Shown piece after piece: positions 14,600 to 27,179 of a stretch of 64,000 bases of DNA (its first letter is position 1; each line of letters begins with the position of its first letter). The DNA lies in the NCBI GenBank assembly GCA_907165065.1, contig OU015525.1:4406622-4470621 (forward strand). The letters are read 5' to 3'. Below the pieces are notes generated by a model. It was not told the DNA's origin. It searched no databases and saw nothing but the letters and a program-made list of their open reading frames with translations. The DNA is from Caprimulgus europaeus (lineage: Eukaryota > Chordata > Aves > Caprimulgiformes > Caprimulgidae). Position numbers and translations under genes: made by a program.

Positions 14600-17500
14600 C
14601 CAAGTCAGGATGAGCCCAGGTCATTGGAACTCTCTTTGATTCAGCTTCTCTAACTGGTTAAGAAAATTGAATTCTCATTAAAATAAATGAAATGTGTTTA
14701 TTTGAAAATTATAGTGAAAATTAATACTAATCTACCCTACAAGATTTCCCTGAAGCATAAGGAATATAACCAGAAGCACCCTTAGCTGAGAGGCTAGCTA
14801 GTCCTGTCATCAGCTATAATGCTGGTTATGATTTTTTTCCCCATCCTCAGTTCTGCTTTTTTGCTCACTACAGCCACCCCATACCAAGCAGGGCTTCACA
14901 GATCTCTGTGTGCTAAGATCACTGATACAGCTTAGAGAAATTAAGGACAGACCTCCAGAACTATTCTACTCCACGACTGTTGATACCTTCCCCTCCTTTG
15001 ATATTTCCTTTCCTACATCAGCAGCATCTTTGCTCCTTTAAGTGGGGGTTGAGAGGTGTTGTTAACTAATAGCTGTAGCTGAAAACATCTCTCCTTTGAG
15101 AAAGTGAGGCCTCGCCAGCAATTAGGTAGCCAGCACTTTACTGGCTCACTGCCTTACCGTGAAGGATGGAGCAGTTTTCACCTAATATTACCTTTCTAAA
15201 CATTTCACAAACTCCTCTGAATGCTTGTGATACCTCTTAGTCCCTTCTCTGATAATTTAAGGAACACTGGCCACGCTCCTACACTTAGTCAGGTTTATCT
15301 GAGAGACCAATATCAGCTGTTAACTCTTGGCAGTTGGTGAACAGCCTTAATCCCCTCTCAAGCCACTACTGAAACCTGTACCATTTCTCAAGTTATCTGA
15401 TAACCTGTGGCAAAAAAATGGGCAGTGATGAATAATACAAGTGTTTCTTCCACAGGTACTCAATTTTTTTGGCTGTTCTTCCCAACAGAATATTTTTTTT
15501 TTCCTAAAGACTGAATGAAATCTTTTTGTCCTAGTCAGAGTGTAGAAAATTGTCCTCTCTTTCAGTCCTCTCTTTCACAATTGAACCAATTTCATTATTC
15601 CAATCCATCCTCCTCAGTCATGGTTTTCTTTATTGTTCATTCATTTACGGTTCAGTCAAACATTCAGATTTTTCCCTTCTTTTTCTGTGCTTCAACAACA
15701 GCTTGAGGCCCCAGCTAAGACTAGGGAGGTATTATGCTGTATCCTGGGTTTGCAATCACATACATACAATCACACATACTGTGGGAAAGGCCCCCATCCC
15801 CAAGACTTGCACTCAGTGGAGGAGGAATAAAAAGCCAGTGGATGCTCAGGGTGAGATTAATGTCACCCAGAATCTGTGTCACAAATGGAGAATTAACTCA
15901 AGTTTTGGGTAGCATCAAAACCACACACAGTTATATTTTTATTCACAGTCATTAAGAAATTTAAAGAAAAGTATCTGGCAGCCAGTGGCAAACAACCAAA
16001 GCAGAAGGGAGGGAGAGAGAAGAGCGCTGCAATGCGGATGAATTTCCTTTATATCAAATGCTTGTTTTCAAAAGAGATGCAGAAGAAAAAAATTACATTA
16101 ATATCCTGTGACTCCCTTTAGGTTCTTCACAAAATCTGTGCTAGCCAGAACTGACTTGAAGCCTTGCAATTATTGGTCATGATTCTGTCATATACTTGCC
16201 TGGGAAGGTGCCAGACCTAGGTCCATACAAATTATACTTTGTATTTTTTTCCCTACAGTTATGGATAATCATTTTCTTACCCTGAAAACTACCACTACCA
16301 GCCTAGCTGCATTTTTCATTCAAGCAACCTGAAAATTTTGCAGAATGTGCCCCTTGTGCCACTATCTTTTTTCAGAAAATGATGACTTCCAGAAGTAAAT
16401 AAAGATAAAAATTCCCACACAGAAAATATTACAATTAAAAAATAAAAAAGGAGATACAAACCCAAAGGTACCTTTTGGCCTGCATCTATTATCTCCTTTA
16501 GCAATGGGTATGTTAATAGAGTATTTTCATACTTTTCAGACAAAGCAGCATAATCTGCTTCGTTTAAACCATCTTTCTACAAGAGGAAATTATTACTCCA
16601 TTCATTTGGTACATCTGTCAGGTATGGTAATTCTCTGCTAAATATTGCATGTGGTGGACAGTTCTGGATGTTTAAGGAAGAAGCCACACTTTGGTATGTG
16701 ATTAACTCTCACAACCATCACAGTAATTCTTTATCGATGCCAGCAAAGGCACCAGACTAGATTAGCACCACATGCCAATGATGGTGAGATACCAGCCCCA
16801 TGCAAGTGTTTGGGTTTCAATATCTGTCTCTTGCTTGGTGAGATGTTGTGATCTCAAGCAAAGAATTGTAATGAGAGGCAAAAAGAAGGGTATGCTTTCA
16901 GCCCTGGAGAAGCACCTGTAGGAGACTTGTTTGTTCTGGGGTGCTTCTGATTATAGGAGGTAGATCTGATGGGACCAGGTAGTACTCACCTCCTTAGCTT
17001 CACTGTGACTCAGTCTGGGAAAAGCTGACTTTTTGGTCATCATATCATTTAGGATGAAAATTGTCCTGTAAGCTAGGAGAGAGATGGGTTACTAATGTCC
17101 TAGGGTGAAAGATCGTGCCTGGAGTGGTTCCTGCCTTCAGTAAGGTGTTGAAAGAGTTCTTATTCATTTCAGTGGCAGAGGCATCAGCACAGATATACTG
17201 TCCTAAAGAAAAAGGCAATGAACTTAATCACGCCATAGACAACCACCGATCATCATCGACCAATGCTTGGCAGCAGAAACCTCTCCAAGAATGATGTGCA
17301 CTGAGTCCCAATAGCACAGTCAATCCTGAATTCTCCTACCTTGCAGGAGATGATCTAAGCAACCCAATTCAGCCCTAGTCCAGTCTTCTGCAAAAGAAGG
17401 GAAAGAAGAAAGCTGGGAATATCAGAACAAGGAATTTGTAGACTTGTATTTTGCTGCTGTAATCAGCATTAGGGAGTCTAAAAAGTTTGGGTTACATGGT

Positions 17501-20500
17501 CAGAATTACATTGTGGGCATATTTTAAACTAGGCAGTTTAACATATAATTTCTTTAGCTATTGTAGACAAATAGAAATGAAAAGTCCTTATTCTGTATGA
17601 CTAGAATGTACTAAATACCAAAAAAGTAAGTGAGAAAGTCTGCACTTTACTGAACAAACAGGTGTATGCTGAAGGAAGGAACTTGTAAAGAAATAACATT
17701 AAAACAGAAATCCACACAGCAAATCAGAGAGACAGAAAGTAGTCTTTGAAGTTCTGTTTTTACTGACTACCTTTAACAAAATTAAAATATAAAATATCTA
17801 TCCTTCCTCTCTTCCTTCTAATCGCATTTCTATAATAAAAGAACAATTCTTCATGAAAGAACTTACGAAAAAAAAAATATTTATAAAAGGTTCTTCTTTT
17901 CAGCAGTTCTGTAGAACCATGTTCTTTATTAGAAATGCTGTGTCTGCTTTTCTCCTTTTTTTCTCTGATTCAACCAGAACATAACGGCAGGTACAGTTTT
18001 CTTTTACTAAAAAAGATTTATTTTATTTTTGTGTGTCATAAATGATTGAAAATATTTTGCTTTTCAATTGAAGAAAAATAATTTTATTATTTTGTAGGAT
18101 CTTGAACAATAAAGAAATAAAAACATCCTACATATTAGTTATTCTTGTCAGGATTGTATTCAGAAATGCAATAATCTGTGAAGCAACATGCATCCCTTGT
18201 TGTAGATATACATAAATGACCAACCAAACAAAACAATGACAGTGGAGGTTTTTCAGCTGCTATTAAGAACAGCCTGAACTGCAATATGTTTGCTTCCAAA
18301 ATGCTAGAGTAATATTCTACTGCAGGGAGAAATTAACAGAGCAAATTACTGACATGCAGACCATAAGCCTGTCTGCACTGATGTCATTCAAACTGATTTG
18401 AATGGTCTTGATTTGAAGTTGTTTTGAAATCACTCATAGAGTCAAAACAGGTTTTATATCTTCAGTATTCAGAAGGTATTTTCAGGACTGAAATGACCAC
18501 TGTGACCATCTTGCCTGTGGAATTATTACTGGAGGTGACTTAGAAATGTCTTTATACCTAAATCTCAAGAGAATGTACAGTGTGAAGGAAACTTTCAGGG
18601 CAGAGTGCAGTTGGTATGTGAGAAATCTATTCCATGGTAGTCCCTAGGGAACAGCCTGCAACCTTAGAGTTGCTGTTTCTAAGAGAAACAGCCCGGAGGG
18701 TGGAGTGGAGACACCACAGCCAAGATCTGTGCATAGCAGAGGGGAACTTGATGGTGCTGTGGAACTGATAAGCTGCATGGTAGCTATCCTGAGCCAGCAG
18801 TTTATCATCATTTTGCCAAAACCATGTCCTTAGTGGAACTTTGCTTATTATAATTTCATTGTAATGCTAAACTACACCTCCATCCCAAAAGCTACTCACC
18901 TCCAAGGTGCAACCACCCCTCACTGAGCATACGCTCTGAATTTCTTCTGGTCTTTACCTTTAAAAGCAAAGTGAGGAAACTTTACACCAATTATAATAAA
19001 GGTGTGTATTACCAAAGTCACTCAAGCTCCACCTGAAACCAAGAAAATAATATAAAAATAGCCTAAGAGAGAGGGGATGTGAGGGAAGATGCCACTGTAG
19101 ACAAGTTGGGAAGATAATATCACAAATCAACACCAACTTCTGGGACTAGTAAATGGGCTAAGCCTCTCTTCCCCGCCATAGGGATGTCTATTAAATGAGG
19201 TTCAAGCCTTCCCTGGGAAACTTAGAAAATCTCTATAGAGTTGTTTTTCTTAACACTTTTGCAGATTTATGTCCTTACACTTATCTTTGCAGACCGTATA
19301 TTTAACACCAGCTATCCAAAAGAACTTTTTTTTGTTTCTTTCATAAATTTACATCCAGCTTCCCACAAAACTGTTGTGTTTTCCCCACATTTTGTGTGCA
19401 GCTGGGTGGTGACTCACAGCCTTCACCTAAAACAATAAAATTCTTCATATTTACTTCCAGATGTTGTGTCCACTGCCCATTCACTTTACACATATCCTAC
19501 AATCTATAGTATTATCCAATTCACAACATTTCTCTCTACAGTGTGCTGATTGGAGGTTTACTTGCAGATTTCAATTGGACAATAAATAAAATCAATCATA
19601 AAGGAAACCAGTTTGCAGACAGCAGTGTGTGAACAGCAGCTGTGGAAGAGCCTTGAATTTTTGTACTGCTGAGCTGAAATTATTGGGGTTGACAGTGGAA
19701 AAAGAACTTCACAGTGAAAAAAGCATTCAGTTATCCTGTTCTCAACAGAATTTGGGCTTTTCTTTACATATAAAGGTTTTGCCATGTACAATTAGTGCTG
19801 GGAATTGAACCATTTTGGCAACATCACATAACACCTCTGGCACCTGACTTTGCTGGATACCAGCATGCACTCAATGCATTTACTTATACTTTTGGAGGAG
19901 GTCTTCCCCTCCTTTATGCTATAGTGCCTGGCAACTTAGTGTGTTTACTGCCATCACAGTTAAACTTTCACATTGCATCATATAAGCATTTCCAGATCAC
20001 TAAGGAGAGGCAATTTGTGACTGTAAGAAGTTTAGAAGGATCGCACTCCTACAATTCTTCCATATTTTTTTGTGTCAAAGTACAGTCAGATAGTGTAGCT
20101 CAGTTTACTCCTTGCCATCCTGATCTCTCTCACCCACCTTCACCAGTTTAAAGATATGAGATAAACCCAACATGGGAACTGAAACTTTAGTTTCATTTCT
20201 TTGAATAGCCAAAAAAGCTGTAATATATTTGAGAATAGAGGAAGAAAGGAAGAAGTTGTCTATAGTTTGAAGGCAGCAGCTCTTAACTGGAATTACTTTT
20301 AAAGACAGCATGGCTACTTTTATAGTGATAATTTAAACTACCACTCTGTCACCATATCCATAAAAAGCTGTTTTACAGTACGTCAATACCCAACTACCTG
20401 TTACAGATGATATTAGCCATGCTAACCTCTAAACTGTCTCAGAAACTCTTTGAGAGGTGACTCCAAAGCCCAGGCCAAAGCAAGTGCCAGTGTTTGAGAA

Positions 20501-20671
20501 CATTTACTTGCACTGGGAGATGTCTAATAGAGACTGATGAAGGTGTGGACATGTTTTGATGGAGCTTGCTCTAGACAACTGCAGAGTCTGTCTTTCTGTT
20601 CATGTCAGACCTACACAGGTTTCTTATGCCAGCCCAATGGGCAGCAATGAGACCACGCTGCTTTTTGTCTC
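14600..20671. other. unique non-coding DNA, no gene seen
   Basis: No gene, RNA gene or recognisable repeat. Open frames near 15.5-15.95 kb overlap in all three + frames, a sign of chance openness and not of coding. Small A- and T-rich runs occur around 17.86-18.12 kb. The 118-codon frame at 19795-20151 (+) has no recognisable domain. Confidence 0.55.
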
Positions 20672-20736
20672 ACTGTTTTGTTTGGGTTTTTGTTGTGGGG
20701 TTTTGGGTTTGGGGGTTTTTTGTTTAGTTTTTGTTT

Positions 20737-20738
<2 letters not shown>
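20672..20738 (+). repeat. G/T-only low-complexity tract
   Basis: The + strand is almost entirely G and T, with runs of T4-T6 and G3-G5 (GGGG, GGG, GGGGG within 20696-20715). It leads straight into the GTT microsatellite. The G runs are close enough to form a G-quadruplex on the + strand in principle. The tract probably arose by slippage at the microsatellite edge. Confidence 0.7.

Positions 20739-20786
<48 letters not shown>
20739..20786 (+). repeat. (GTT)16 microsatellite
   Basis: Sixteen uninterrupted GTT units. The long Val, Cys, Leu and (antisense) Thr runs in the open frames over this site are translations of the repeat and do not mark a gene. A pure array of this length is likely length-polymorphic. 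Confidence 0.97.
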
Positions 20787-20787
<1 letters not shown>

Positions 20788-22085
20788 TGCAGTGTTGCCC
20801 AGACTTTTTTTTCAGAGCAGTGCTTCTTTCAATTCTTTCAGACATGGAAACTGGGTCTCAACCACAAAATCTTTAACATCAGTTTTGCAGCTTTATTATG
20901 TGAGTATTTTCTTTCATTGTCCCTTTTGTCCTACTCAATGACAAGCTTTCAAAGTACATCCAAGGGCTGAATTCCAATATTTGAGTTTTGGAAAGGTGTC
21001 TATTGCAGATGCTGTTTATTAAGTAGTTTACCAAGTCATTACTCCTTAGGATGCTTCTTCTTGCTTACACTGGAACAGCTAGGGAGTAGAAGTGATCTCT
21101 GGGAATTTGGTTAATTAATCCAACTGCAAACAGTAATTAGACTTTATCATAATCAACTAATTAATTCTTCCAACTCAGTAGTTAATGTAATGAGCAAAAG
21201 AAACACAACCAGCTCTTGCAAGACATGAACCTCAGCTTAGAGCATAAAGGAGCAAAGGTCATTCAAACCAATTAAGGGAGAGCATATACACAGAGTTTCT
21301 CAGAGGGGAGGTGGCTGTGGGATACATGACACAGTTAAACTGATATTTTTCCTGTGCAGAATTGCTTTGGAATTGATTTCTAATCAACCTCATATGTCTT
21401 CCACATTTTTTCAGTTATGTGCTAAGCCTGTCTTGTCCCTTATTCCTCAACTCCTCTTCAATAAATGTCTTGGAAATTGTATTTTTTTATTCTCAAAATA
21501 ATTATCCTAAACCATCCCCAAGGAGGAGAAAGATGTTCTGCCATTAATAAAACAGTGACTCCTCCTTGCATAAAGGCTATCCTGGACTGTCAATAGGAGC
21601 ACAGTGTTTTACTGATGCATTCACCAACTCGCTGTCATGCAGACAACATACTGTTATCCAGACCAACTCCAGTGCTGGTGGCAGAAGAAAATGACATCAG
21701 CATCATGCTTCACCACAGTTCACTGAGACCAGGAGGGTAGTGCTAAGAAAAGACTTGCTCAGGAACTTAAACTTGCTTCATTAGGGCTAACCCAGGCATT
21801 TTCTAGCGTGGACATGTCTAAAAAGAGTGGACACATTTGAACATGTCAGCACAGGAGGTCACTTACACTCAGCAGAAGAACCACAGCAGCTGTGGATGTA
21901 TTAGCATTTGTAGATTGATATAAACAATCCCATGATTCACAGTGGCTGTGGCACCCATCCAAATGTAATTATATTGGTAGGCAAGGCCAGTTCCTCTTCT
22001 CTGCAGATGCAATATTTTGGAACTATCAAAATAGGGGTTTTTAGTGTATGTTAAGACAGGAAAAATTACTGAATGTAAATAGACT
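20787..22085. other. unique non-coding DNA with a TAATTA cluster
   Basis: No gene recognised. Between 21111 and 21166 lie TTAATTAA, GTAATTAG and CTAATTAATT, three paired homeodomain-type cores within about 56 bp. The remainder is unremarkable unique sequence. A regulatory role is inference only. Confidence 0.45.
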
Positions 22086-22672
22086 AGCAAGGCTTTTTAT
22101 ACTGTCTCCCACAAAATCCTCATAGACACAGTGATGAAGTAGAGACTAGATAAGTTGACATTGAGATGGACTGAAAACCAGTTGAGCACAAAGGGTTGTG
22201 ATCAGTGGTGTGAAATTCAACTGGAGGCCAGTCAATAACATTGTACACCAGGGATCAATATTGGGGACAAGACACTTTAACATCTTTGTTAATTACATGG
22301 ATGGTGGGGCACAGTGGACCCACAGCAAGTCTGCAGAAGATACAGAATTGGGAGTGGTGAAATGGCAGGAGATAGGTGTACCACCATTCAGAGGTACCTT
22401 GACAGGCTGGAGGAATGGGTCAACAGAAACTTAATGAAATTCTTGCACCTGGGGAGGAATAACCCCATGCACAAGTACAGACTGGGGGCTAACAGCTGGA
22501 AAGTACCTCTGTGAAAATGACCTTGAGGTCCTGGTGGGCAACAAGCTGATCACAACCATGACAGCAACATGTCCTTACAGCAAAAAAAAGGTCAGTGGCA
22601 TCCAGAGTGACATTAGGAACAACTTTGCCAGCAGTTTAAGGGAAGTGATTCTGCACCTCTACAGATCCTTCA
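22086..22672 (+). mobile_element. old CR1 LINE fragment (RT and post-RT part of ORF2)
   Basis: It corresponds to the CR1 RT region, reading like KAFYTVSHKILIDTVMK, followed by the palm block near the catalytic FADD box, which is degraded here to AEDTEL. Further on are GRNNPMHKYRLGA, a DLEVLVGNKL-like block and ILHLYRS. The frame changes several times and holds stops, so the copy is long dead. The CR1 homology stops near 22672 without reaching the CR1 3' end, so both ends are lost. It is clearly more diverged than the copies at 47.3 and 61.8 kb. Confidence 0.88.
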
Positions 22673-22973
22673 ACCTAAGAAAAAGCAGAGAGAAAGAGGT
22701 TAAAAGGACTACAAACCCCACCCTTTCTGATAGCATTATCTAGTGTGCCATATGTCCTCCAGTGCATGTCGTATGTTTTATAATTCCCACAGTCCGGGTC
22801 AAGATTGTGAGTTCCATGAAGCTTTGCTGATGCAGCTGCTATAAGAACTATTTAAGGGCAATCCAATCCCAAAGCTTTCTTGAGAAAAGTGATCTTCTAG
22901 GCCTATATCATCAAGTGAAGAGATTCTTCTCCTGTCCAACTCTAAGTACCAAGGGAAACCTTTGGTAGCAGTT
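22673..22973. other. short unique spacer between CR1 pieces
   Basis: About 300 bp between two CR1 fragments of opposite orientation. No gene or further repeat is recognised. It may include badly decayed CR1 sequence that cannot be identified by eye. Confidence 0.5.
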
Positions 22974-23087
22974 TCATAGAATCATAGAATGGTTTGGGTT
23001 GGAAGGGATCTTAAAGACCACCTAGTTCCAACCCCCCTGCCACAAGCAGGGACACCTTCCACCAGACCAACTTGTTCAAAGCCTCAA
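22974..23087 (-). mobile_element. CR1 LINE 3' end, antisense
   Basis: It begins with the reverse complement of the CR1 tail octamers (TCATAGAATCATAGAATGG) and continues through GGTTGGAAGGGATC to the complement of the ORF2 terminus (ACCAGACCAACTTGTTCAAAG). Only about 115 bp were inserted or kept, covering the 3' UTR and the last codons. It is the same type of tail as at 14.5 and 62.2 kb, but in the opposite orientation. Confidence 0.92.
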
Positions 23088-24779
23088 AATTTTGAATCAA
23101 AACTTTTCACTTGGCTCTCACAGCAGGTGAGGCTCATGCATTAAGTCATTAACTGTGTTCAGCTAACAAGAAATAACTTGTGAAGCTGAGTTAACTCAAT
23201 TCCTTGCAGTACATGTCCACACACTGCCCAGCTATCTCCATGCTAATGGGGTTTTACCCTGGTTAGTGACACATCTGTTATTAAAAAGCATTATATCTTT
23301 GTCAGACAGAAAATCTATTAAAATGTTTCTACACAGCACTCATTTACCCACTGTGTCCTTGCATGCCCTTTAATTAACTCAGTGAATTTCTGAGCAGCAT
23401 CGAACTCTACCCACTCCTCTCTCTCCTTTAATAAGTTCTTGTCCTCCCTGAGATCTGTCTCAACCTTCTGGTTACCTCTTGGTGGCTCTGAGGTCTACAT
23501 GTCTGTAGGTCTAGTCTCTATGCTGGGATTTCCTAACCTGTTGCATCATGTGTTCAAGTGTTTTTTGCCAAGAGTGGGTTTATTAGCAGTTCAAAGGAGA
23601 GAGCAGGCTCCCCTTTATCCAGACAGCCCATCTGACTGCCTCTTTTTAAGGAACACCACAAAGTCAGACAAATAAAACTGACACCTTCCATCACAACACA
23701 CTAAAAAAGTCCTTCCTCCTATCTCTGTATCCCTAAACAATTATCTCGAAGCTCTCTGCCTGAGATCTCTGATACATTTTTGCTGGAGTAATTCATAGTC
23801 TTGCTACCTTCAAGGTCATCACCATGTAATAAATCCAAGAGGTGATTATCTGTTGGTGAAGCAAGCAGATAATGGCCTGTGCCCTGACCTTACTAGGTTA
23901 CAAGCATAGATGACACCCAGCTATACTCCTTACTTCACTACTACGTGTTAATGCTCCTCAGCTGAGCAGCACCATCAGACCACAGATGTATCAGTCTAAG
24001 GCAGGTTTATCATGCCACTTTACCTTCGTGGGCAGCTCAATGACCAAAGTCCAAACATCTGCATCTCTCTGCCCCTTCCCATCCTGAAAGTGTGATAGTC
24101 CCTGGCAGCAGGTGGCTGCAAGTCACATCACTGAAACAAGATTTATCTCAGCTTGTCTGTCACAGTCTTATATCATCTGGCAGCTGTGTAGGTGGCTACA
24201 GGAACAAAAGCACAAAAGCAACAAAGAAATAGCTTCCTATAGCACTTAACTATTTTACATATGAGAATGAGATGAGAGAATGGCTCAGTTTTGCTTTTCC
24301 TCTGAGAAAGGGCTGTAAGTCAGCTAGTGATACTGTGCTGGAGAAAATAAAAGTGTTCCCTCAAACAGCAACACTGCTGTGAATATTCAGTAACTAATGG
24401 CACTATTCGGTAGGCACTGTGTGAGCCTGTGCACGGCAGAGAGCAGACAGTGGAGGTTATAAGGGATATGTAATCATGCATGATGTTTATAGATGAGGGA
24501 CGTTTAGATACGGTGGTGATGGATGAATTATAAAGGAAGAGGGAGAAAGAGTGAAGTGCATAACAGAACAGCAAATACAAGGACTTAAAATGATGGAAGT
24601 TTTGCACCAAGGAACCTTAAGAGGGTAGAAACGGAGGTGGGAAGAAGAAGGTTGCTTGTAGCCTTCTCTGTCTGTCTGTCTAGGCATTGATAGTGATAAT
24701 TTAGCACTGAATTACCAAAAACTACATCTGGCAGAACATCAAGAAATTATGTAGTAGCCTAATTCCCTGTCCCTAGGTC
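23088..24779. other. unique non-coding DNA, no gene seen
   Basis: No gene or transposon recognised. A short (TCTG)n-like run is at about 24666-24681. Open frames are short and lack recognisable domains. Confidence 0.55.
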
Positions 24780-25080
24780 ATTCTTTCCAGATGTTTATCC
24801 ATCCCATTTATAAAGCCTTCTGGGACAGAGTTCATATTAAATTCAGGCAATTTGTTCTAGCATTACTCAATGCTTACTGTCAGAATTTTGTTTCCTGGTG
24901 TCTCATCCAAAACTCCCCTGTTCCAGTAGTACTTATTTCATGACCTGCTCATGAGGAACGCAGAGAACAGATTATTCCCTCCTTCCTTTCAACTTTTGCA
25001 TGTTAGTACTGTTATCACATTGTTCCTATGCTAGATGATACCTTTTCTCTCAGTTTTTCATCCTAAATCATGGCAATGAA
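24780..25080 (-). mobile_element. ancient CR1-like LINE fragment, antisense
   Basis: The + strand follows the complement of a CR1-clade ORF2 C-terminal region in order: CCAGATGTTTATCC, AGGCAATTTGTTCTAG, a ...GTCAGAATTTTGTTTCCTG block (usually GTCAGAAAGTTTTTCCTAA), then TCCCTCCTTCC and CTGTTATCAC. These correspond to the block found in old CR1-like elements shared by birds, turtles and crocodilians. Many substitutions and indels make it the oldest element I can name here. Edges are soft by roughly 30 bp. It could also be assigned to a neighbouring L3/CR1 family. Confidence 0.7.
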
Positions 25081-25680
25081 GCCTCTTGCTTAATATCATG
25101 ATAATTGACCCCATCCTTCACATAGCTTTTCTTTCAATATTCTAATTCTCCCCTATAATAATAACCACTCCCTAAAATGTTTTCCATTTTTACTAGCTGT
25201 GAGTACTACTGACTTTTAGATTTCCTTATGCCTCAGTTTCTGTCTGTAAAATACAGGCAATGGTTATTCATTTTGCACAGAGCACCCTTCACCCATGCAA
25301 CTCACATTCTTTATGCCCAGTGATAGCCAAGATTATAACAGAGTAAAACTAGAACAGACCCATAAAGTCCAGTCTGGTTGCCCACACACAAGCACCTAGT
25401 GACATTTGAGATGACACTAATACAGCCTTCCCAGCTGCAAGCTCCTGGGTCAAGATACTATGGTGCTCCTGTACATCACATGTCATGTCAATTGACCCTG
25501 AACAAAAGCCTCAAATACTCTCAGGTTTCTAAAATGTCACTAAATTCCTCTTACTGTTTTTAAATCTTTTAGTATGCTTTTTGATTGTCTATTTTATGTT
25601 GCTTTATTTGAGATTATCAAGTTTGCTCCCTAGAGTAAAGGGGAACACTTGTACAACAAAGCTGAGCCCAGCAGTTAAGT
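25081..25680. other. unique non-coding DNA, no gene seen
   Basis: No feature recognised; a plain AT-rich spacer between the ancient CR1-like piece and the LTR fragment. Confidence 0.5.
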
Positions 25681-25961
25681 TGGTGGTGCCTCTGTTAAAA
25701 CGTATTTAAGAAAGGGCAAAAACCAATACATAGGCAGAGGAGGAGGGTAAAAAGAGGGTGGGAAACAACAGAGGGAGCACCAAGGTCAGGGAAGAAGAAG
25801 GAGGAGTTGCTCCATGGTGGAGCAGGTATTACTTGCAGCCCGTGGAAGAGCCGTACAGGAGCAGATGGATATTCCCTAAGGAACTGTGAAGAGTCCACAT
25901 CAGAACAGAAGAAAGCTGTGAGAAGGAAGGAGGAGCAGAGAGGAACTGTTATGTACTGACC
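25681..25961 (+). mobile_element. fragment of an avian retroviral-type LTR
   Basis: The sequence resembles an LTR family I know from bird genomes. It has an opening GGTGGTGCCTCTG block, a TATA-like TATTTAAG at about 25703, a purine-rich stretch, then imperfect internal repeats of the type GTGGAGCAGG/GCAGCCCGTGG, and AGCAGAGAGGAACTG near its right edge. Only the left part of the LTR is present; it is cut where CR1 sequence begins. It is broken and carries no virus gene. I would place it with bird endogenous retrovirus LTRs, class uncertain (ERVL-like possible). Its age is moderate to old, judged by eye. Confidence 0.6.
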
Positions 25962-26340
25962 AGGTATCTTCATCAATGATATAGTGGGACTGAGAGCACT
26001 CTCAGCAAATTGTAACTGAATTGCACCAACAATTTGAGATTTGATGGAGCCGGGCTCTTCACAGTGGTGTCCAACGACAGGACGAGGTGCAATGGGTGTA
26101 AGCTGGAACACAGGAGGTTCTGTTTAAACTTGAGAAGGAACTTCTTTACTGTGAGGGTAACAGAGCACTGGAACAGGCTGCCCAGGGAGGTTGTGGAGTC
26201 TCCTTCTCTGGAGACATTCAAGACCCACCTGGACGCCTTCCTGTGTGAACTCATCTAGGTGTTCCTGCTCCAGCAGGGGGATTGGACTAGATGATCTTTC
26301 AAGGTCCCCTCCAATCCCTGACATTCTGTGATTCTGTGAT
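25962..26340 (+). mobile_element. CR1 LINE, internally deleted, with 3' end
   Basis: There are two CR1 blocks. The first (about 25967-26015) matches the segment just before the RT catalytic box (IFINDI, then LSA). The second (about 26042-26340) is the ORF2 C-terminus, the 3' UTR and the octamer tail. By comparison with the 47.3 kb copy about 550 bp of CR1 are missing between them. From 26034 the ORF2 end is open ([42 protein letters not shown] and stop), so this block is fairly young. The same subfamily is at 40.9 kb (both have GATTGGACTAGATGATCTTTC). It directly abuts the LTR fragment on its left. Confidence 0.9.
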
Positions 26341-27179
26341 AACACCTGAAGTGTTACAGGTGTAAGTATATTGTTGTTGCAACCTGCACTAGGTACCAAG
26401 CACCCCCATAGCTCCTGAAGAACTAGTCAATACTCTCAATAGAGCCTAGAGAAGTATTCAGCTGCCCTAGGGTATCTTGTTCAGCCTCTAGTTGCCACCC
26501 AGAAGGTAAGAGTCTTCCACTAGTCCTGTGACATTTCTGCCAGCCTCATATGGAGCTGTGGAATGGTTTTGGGCAGAGCTAATGGTGCTAGATATCCACA
26601 TGTAGGTACACAAATACAGCTAAAATAAAATACACACTGACCTTCATAATATAGACCCAAGTGAAACCATGAATTTTCTACCCAGAAATGTTCTTCCTCA
26701 GTTGTCTGTTATGCATTTTTATGTTCCCTCTTTCAAACATACAAGCTGTGTGCCACAGCTCGCGAGTAGGGATACAACATGGCTTTTCTAAGACCAGGCA
26801 AGAAGTTTCTACAAAGCAGAGAACTGAATGGAGGTCCTTGTAGGACAACACCATAAGCATCAGTCCAGCTTCCTCCAGAGCTCTCTCTGCACAGAAAAAT
26901 TTCTCCTTTCTCCTTGTAGTGCTCATGCTGAATAGTTCTTTTGCACTGAGATGTCATGGGACAATGGTTTATCCTTTACCATATGTATGTGAGACACTTG
27001 ATGCAATGGGGTTGAATTTAGTAGATGCCACATCCAGAGACCAATCGGCTGTTACAAAAATTCTCACTTCTAGACAAGCCCACTTGTTGCTCTGCATTGA
27101 AGCATGTTCTTCAGTTTGTGTTCTGTCTCCCAATTCCCCTCCCTCTTGACTTTCTCCTTCATTTTAGTACTTTATTCTT

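Noticed and set aside
14190-14624. 144-codon antisense frame
   Set aside because: It is the complementary strand of the CR1 copy at 14160-14599; CR1 is often open in antisense because of its composition.
15515-15955. Cluster of four overlapping + strand frames
   Set aside because: All three frames are open in turn over the same 400 bp, which argues for low stop density by chance and not for coding.
20556-20970. Frames with long Val, Cys, Leu or Thr runs
   Set aside because: All are translations of the (GTT)16 array in different frames and strands.
25695-26254. Antisense frames of 93-138 codons
   Set aside because: They run antisense through the LTR fragment and the CR1 ORF2 end, and are shadows of repeats.
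26341-26362. Inverted pair ACACCTG/CAGGTGT right after a CR1 tail
   Set aside because: A 7-bp stem is too short to separate from chance, and E-box-like cores are common.
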